Shown one piece after another: positions 58,701 through 64,000 of a stretch of DNA of 64,000 nucleotides. A program made the position numbers and the translations under genes. Source of the stretch: Syngnathus acus (lineage: Eukaryota; Chordata; Actinopteri; Syngnathiformes; Syngnathidae); assembly GCF_901709675.1 (NCBI RefSeq), contig NC_051099.1:2294001-2358000 (forward strand). Direction: 5' to 3'. Positions within the stretch are counted from its first letter, which is position 1. Every line of letters begins with the position of its first letter. The notes below the pieces were generated by a model. That model was given only the letters and a program-made list of their open reading frames with translations, was not told the origin of the DNA and did not search any database.

Positions 58701-61700
58701 GATGGCGGTCGTAGGTCCATGATGGGTGACGCTTCCGAGCTGCTGACTCATTACCACGACGACGCGAGGACAATGTACGAGGTCTTCCAGCGAGGCCTTC
58801 ATATATCAGGTACGCAAGGACGGGGTCGCTCAAATTGACGCCGTGTATTGTTGCTGTGGTGACGGTCGTCGTCTCCTTTCTCGCAGGCGACGGGCCTTGC
58901 CTGGGCTCTCGACTCCCCAACCAGCCTTACAAATGGCTGTCCTACAAAGAGGTGGGATAGAAGTCCGACATTTCCAGACGTCCGTCCGAGACGATCATTT
59001 ATAAATTGAATCGCAAATTATTTTACGTTTAGTCAATGCATGTGGCCCAGGTATTAAAAAAAAAAAGTGCTGCAGAATTATGTAAACACAACAAGTCTGT
59101 GCTCTGGCTGCAAGTTAAAAGGTCCTCTTGCACTTTTTATTTTTTTAAGATTATTATCAGAAGTCATGTCACTTCCAGTCAGACGGAAGTCATCCGTGGA
59201 GTGATTCAAGGGTGAATGTGTGAGCTCGCTGCGGGTTTGCTACATGTGTGTCACAATGGCCTTTCCGTATTGTCATTGCGTTGCCGCCACCCCGCAGGTC
59301 ACGTCCCGGGCCGAGCATCTGGGATCGGGCCTGCTACACCAGGGATGCAAGGCCAGTCCAGACCAGTTCATCGGGGTCTTTGCTCAGAACCGGCCTGAGG
59401 TTATCCTTCCCTTTGCACTTAGCCGTAAAGCCCCAAAATATAAAATTGCGCTTTATGAATAGAATAGCCTTATTGCATTCATTGAGGAGGACAAATTCCT
59501 GTTGTCTCTGTGTCTTTGACAAACTAATCCTTCAATCATGTTTGACTGTTCCGCTCATCTTAACAAACTGTATGAAAGCAAACCTGTAACGTAACCTGTC
59601 AAGTTGGACTGACACATTAGCTTAGTTAACAATGGGAGTTTTTGTTGAGTTCAATTATGCTCAACTCTTTACAAAAGCTCATGTAAACAGTCACTTGTTA
59701 GCATGTTAGCATGTTAGTGCTATTTTCCCTAGAGAGATTAGAATTGGTGTACCGTAATTTTCGGACTATAAGTCGCGGTTTTTTTTCATAGTTTGGGTGG
59801 GGGGGCGACTTATACTCAGGAACGATTTATATACATATATATATATATATGGTTTTTTTTCACTTTTTTGGGCATTTAATGGCTGGTGCGACTTATACTC
59901 CGGTGCGACTTATAGTCCGAAAATTACGGTAATAATAATGAAAAAAAAAAAAGATTAAAATATGATCATACTGTTGACAAACCAAACAATGTCAGATAAT
60001 GACATTTTGATATTTTGCAACGCAGTGGATCATCTCGGAGCTTGCGTGCTACACGTACTCCATGGTGGTGGTGCCCCTTTATGACACGCTGGGTCCCGAC
60101 GCCATACGTTTCATCATCAACACGGGTAAGAGGCTGGTTAGCCACTGCTAATTACATTTCGGATATTGTTTGAGACCCTATTGAAAATATATTGGCAGTA
60201 AGTAAGCGTGCCATTTTTGTCCCTGCAGCCGACATCTCAACGGTGATCTGTGACAAGGTGGACAAAGCTCAAGTGCTGCTAGCCAACGTGGAGCGCGCGG
60301 AAACGCCGGCCTTGCGCCGCATCATTCTCATGGATGCCCTGGACGCCGTCCTGGTTGAGCGCGGACGCGGCTGCGGTGTGCACGTGCAAGCCCTGCTGGA
60401 AGTGGAGGTAGCACATGGCCGCCACCGCAACGTTAGCATCTGTCAGGTTGCAAGTTTGACGCCTAACAAATGATGACGTCCACTGCGTGACCAAGAAAAA
60501 AACTTGCGTGACATCAAAGTATTTTTGTTGCGCTACGGCTTTTACATCATCAGCTTAGTCAAAACAACAAACCGGTTTGTCGCTTCTTATATGTGTGCAC
60601 GTTTGTCCCGCAGGCGCTGGGCAGAGATAACCATCGAAAACCTTTAGTAAGTATGAATAACATGTTTCATCTCGATGACTACTTCATCAGGTACACAATC
60701 TAATGAGTTACAAAACCACAATACAAGTCTCATTATTTGCCTCGTGTGTTTATTTATTGAGATCCTAATCGTTGATTTTTTATGAATAATTTTGTATTAT
60801 TATACGACTACGATGGAGATGTAATTATGATGACGTGACTGATTTCCCCCCGCACAGCCGCCCTCACCACAGGACCTTTCTATTGTGTGCTTCACCAGTG
60901 GAACAACAGGTGATCCGCAACCACCATGATCCATCACTCAGAAATAAGAAACAACGTAAAAAAAAAATAGAAAAATTCCTGCAGAAATTTGAAATGGAAT
61001 ATTTGTGCATTCTTTTAAAACACAAAATTACAAGCGTGCCTAATATTCACGTTTAATTCGTCCCGCTCAGGAAACCCGAAGGGGGTGATGCTCACTCATG
61101 GGAACGTGGTGGCCGATTTCTCTGGCTTTCTCAAAGTGACAGACGTGAGTCACTAAAATCAACCGCATTTATCGTACTTGAACTCTGAGCCTTTTCCGTT
61201 CATCCTATTCTTCTCTGCAGAAAGTGATTTTTCCCAACCAGGACGATTGCCTCATTTCCTTCCTGCCGCTGGCTCACATGTTCGAGAGGCTCATCGAGGT
61301 AAGCAGTTCTCACACACACACTTCGGTCATGTCCTCAGCTGACCTGACACACAATCAGGAAGTGCTTCTGTGAGCTTGCATTATTGCCCCCGCACACCGC
61401 TCCCTCCACCAACTGTACTTCCACTGGCAATAGTGGGTTGATGGAAGTCCATATATGGGCGCTTGTCTGTTGCCTGTTGCCACATGTCTAGCCACGAGGT
61501 CTGAAGCAGAGAATTGTTGTTCTCGGCTTAAAAAAAAAAAAGCCTGAATCGTTCTTTTATGAGTCACATTTTTCTTTCACAATCATGTTTTCAATTATGA
61601 ACACTACTTGCACTCTTAAAAATGTTATTTATGCCTACTGCAGTATCAAAAATGTGTTTGCCAAGTTATCCACATCTGTGTATATGCATGCATATTGTAA

Positions 61701-63958
61701 AGTCAAATGGTGACAATGTTGTTTGGCCTCCCAGTCGGTGGTCTACTGCCACGGGGGGCGCATCGGATTCTACCAAGGCGACATCCGCTTGCTGCCTGAT
61801 GATATGAAGGCCCTGCGGCCCACCATTTTCCCCGTGGTGCCCCGCCTGCTCAACCGTATGTACGACAAGGTTCGTTTTAGAGCTCCACGGCGATCGACCG
61901 GGTTTCAAAAAACAAAGTAAAAAAACCCAACTTTTTTGTTGTGCTCTGCAGATCTTCAGCCAGGCCAACACCCCGTTGAAGCGCTGGCTTCTCAACTTTG
62001 CCGCCCAGCGAAAAGGCGCCGAAGTCAGCAGCGGCGTCATTCGCAGCGACAGTATTTGGGACAAAATTTTCTTCAGTAAGATTCAGGTAACATGATTTCA
62101 AATGTCCTTCATCTCTGGCAATCTGGCAGAACTTGAATATCCTGTGTGTGTGCAATGTTTGTGTGTGTATTTTGCAGGCCAGCCTGGGTGGCAGACTGAG
62201 GATGATCATAACCGGGGCAGCTCCCACATCGCCCACTGTGTTGGGGTTCCTCAGGGCAGCTTTAGGATGCCAGGTTATAAACACGCATTGGCGCCTCATG
62301 TATGCAAGGCATCAGAATGAATAATTATCTAACAAGTGCTAAAATGCGTCATAGTTGTCAGAGGTGCTGACTATTCAATGTATATATGTAGATCGCCATA
62401 GATGTTTTGTAGGATTTCATGCAACAACCTGCATACCTGCAGGTTTACGAGGCGTACGGGCAGACGGAGTGCACGGCTGGCTGCACCTTCACCACGCCGG
62501 GAGACTGGACGCCAGGTGATCGCTCATTTCTTATACAACAATCCTTATCTGAGGTCCAATAGGTCAGAATGGTGCAATAAAAGACGACACTGGAAGAATA
62601 ATAAACAAGTATCGGAATGAGGTTGCTCGCAAGCATGGCCAAAGAAGGTAAAAGTGGTTTGGCCGCATTACAGAGTCAACAAATGATGACGGACCGATGC
62701 CATAACGAAGGAGACACGTCACTTTTGTGCCAATTGTTTTTGATGAATAGGATTCACATGTAGCTTGCATTCAAAAGTGTAAACAAACAAGAAAAGCTCA
62801 TTTACCCAGAGTGACGTTATATTTGTTGCATTCAAATCCATGTTTATTTGGCCTCAAATTGATTCATTAGCAACAACTTATTTGCATTATTTTTACCCCA
62901 TTCCGAATGAGCAGAGTAGGCCCTTATTATAAGAACAAATATTTGTATTATTTCTTAAACTATTGAATTAATACGGATCCAAATGACGCATGTGTTTTCG
63001 TGTAAGTTTGCGTTTCACCAGAAATGCAACTGAGCTCCGTCGCAAAATGTAGTCTAGCACTACCACCCGCTGGACAATACTGGTACTACAGAAAATGTTA
63101 CCTGGCCGAATGAGTAAGCCTTTTTCTTGACCTGGTCTTGGCCTTTAGGTCACGTCGGCGCTCCGCTGCCTTGCAACCTCATCAAGCTGGTGGATGTTCC
63201 GGAGAAGAACTACTTTGCCGCCAAAGGAGAGGGTGAGGTAAGTGTAAAAAAAAACCAAAATTTGGAGGCAACCATATATTTTTTGCAGACATTATTTTGT
63301 GTCTAGCATGAAGGTACCTCGTAGATGATGCACTTTGATTAACGTTGATTGTTTTTGTAATTACAGCCAATTTAGTGTAAATATCCCAAAAACTAATCAG
63401 ACCTTTGTATCTGTTTCAAATGAGTTCCTTGTTTGTATTTCAGGTTTGCGTGAAGGGACCAAATGTGTTCAAGGGCTACCTCAAAGACCCCGAGCGGACC
63501 GCCGAGACACTGGACCCGGACGGCTGGCTCCACACCGGCGACATCGGCAAATGGCTGCCCGTACGTCTCGTGAATTGATATCGTCTACGTTGACTGACGG
63601 TGGATTGATCGCGCTTTTCTTTTTTTTATTCCAGAACGGCACCCTGAAGATCGTGGACAGGAAGAAGCACATCTTCAAGCTGGCCCAGGGCGAGTACATC
63701 TCTCCCGAGAAGATCGAGAACATCTACATCCGGAGCGAACCCGTGGCCCAGCTTTACGTGCACGGAGACAGCCTCCAGGTCACACTAGTTCTACAACTAT
63801 CGGACTGTTCATGTCCCCCCTCGGTTCTTTTTGATATTTATGGTCCCTGTGCGCAGTCCTGCCTGGTGGGGATTGTGGTGCCCGACCCGGAAGTCATGCC
63901 CACGTGGGCCAAGAAGAAAGGCATCTTAGGCACCTACAAGGACCTGTGTAAAAACACA
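55740..63958 (+). CDS. acsl6: long-chain acyl-CoA synthetase 6 (3' end outside window)
   Basis: Activates long-chain fatty acids to acyl-CoA using ATP and CoA at ER or outer mitochondrial membranes; ACSL6 is brain-enriched and favours DHA. Exons: 55740-55785, 58390-58610, 58695-58809, 58887-58951, 59298-59399, 60026-60125, 60229-60407, 60614-60646, 60858-60909, 61071-61144, 61221-61298, 61735-61869, 61952-62086, 62178-62273, 62443-62515, 63149-63237, 63444-63560, 63635-63778, 63857-63958. Together they encode 652 residues in phase; the last 50-70 lie beyond the window. Seen: N-terminal anchor ([17 protein letters not shown]), ATP/AMP motif TSGTTGNPKGVM split by an intron, F-type gate exon ([16 protein letters not shown]), and FACS signature [12 protein letters not shown]. 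The first exon ([12 protein letters not shown]) resembles a known human ACSL6 alternative start. Initiation at the internal MEKMQGQEM in exon 2 is also possible. Confidence 0.95.
55786..58389. other. acsl6 intron 1 with recurring coding-like motif
   Basis: Mostly AT-rich, with a G-run at 56169-56181. Between 57429 and 58375 several copies of a coding-like motif occur (see findings): the best two encode [13 protein letters not shown] (57477-57513) and [13 protein letters not shown] (57969-58005). A short ATG-led frame (57819-57974, [15 protein letters not shown]...) lies between them. No gene is assigned. Confidence 0.55.
59750..59931. mobile_element. TA-flanked MITE, family B (about 178 bp)
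   Basis: In acsl6 intron 5. The left end CCGTAATTTTCGGACTATAA is mirrored at the right end (TTATAGTCCGAAAATTACGG), each side bordered by TA. It has no coding capacity and holds a short (TA)n. The TIR differs from the cnih2-intron MITE at a few positions, so the two are related subfamilies. Confidence 0.85.
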
Positions 63959-64000
63959 GTAAGTAGGTGGAGACATATGGCAAGGTGGCATTTTTGAGCC

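Overview
This window is nuclear DNA from a ray-finned (teleost) fish. All recognisable genes are vertebrate genes split by many short GT-AG introns. The intergenic DNA is AT-rich and carries fish-type repeats: tRNA-derived SINE relics, a hAT element, TA-flanked MITEs and long (GT)n, (GGAT)n and (CA)n(TA)n arrays. No prokaryotic signal, CRISPR array or functional RNA gene was seen. Exon boundaries below were derived by hand from splice sites, reading phase and family homology. In every gene reported as complete, the phases join without a frameshift.

Layout from left to right. (1) An SLC8-family Na+/Ca2+ exchanger on the minus strand (4013-13181). (2) cnih2, an AMPA-receptor auxiliary cornichon, on plus (20186-24281). 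(3) tm7sf2, a delta(14)-sterol reductase, on minus (28393-32531). (4) An OCTN-type SLC22 transporter on minus (33398-36213). (5) ufm1 on plus (37384-39416), divergent from the transporter. (6) smad9 on plus (42365-44443). (7) rfxap on minus (44899-45732), tail-to-tail with smad9. (8) An irf1-type interferon regulatory factor on minus (51063-52964). (9) acsl6 on plus (55740 to beyond the window), divergent from irf1 and cut by the window end after 19 coding exons.

The genes do not form one pathway. They cover membrane Ca2+ handling, glutamate-receptor trafficking, sterol synthesis, cation/carnitine-type transport, ufmylation, BMP signalling, MHC-II transcription, interferon response and fatty-acid activation. 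From memory, the order interleaves genes lying in three human regions: 11q13 (CNIH2, TM7SF2), 5q31 (SLC22A4/5, IRF1, ACSL6) and 13q13 (UFM1, SMAD9, RFXAP).

The points most worth following up are these. ufm1 has a start codon split by an intron, a tandem-duplicated promoter segment and a nine-residue tail after the processing glycine. The exchanger has a 69-nt intron inside the calcium-binding region. smad9 has a GC-AG intron. acsl6 has an 84-nt intron that would stay open if retained, and its first intron carries a recurring coding-like motif of unknown origin. I found nothing I would call a new biological system with confidence.
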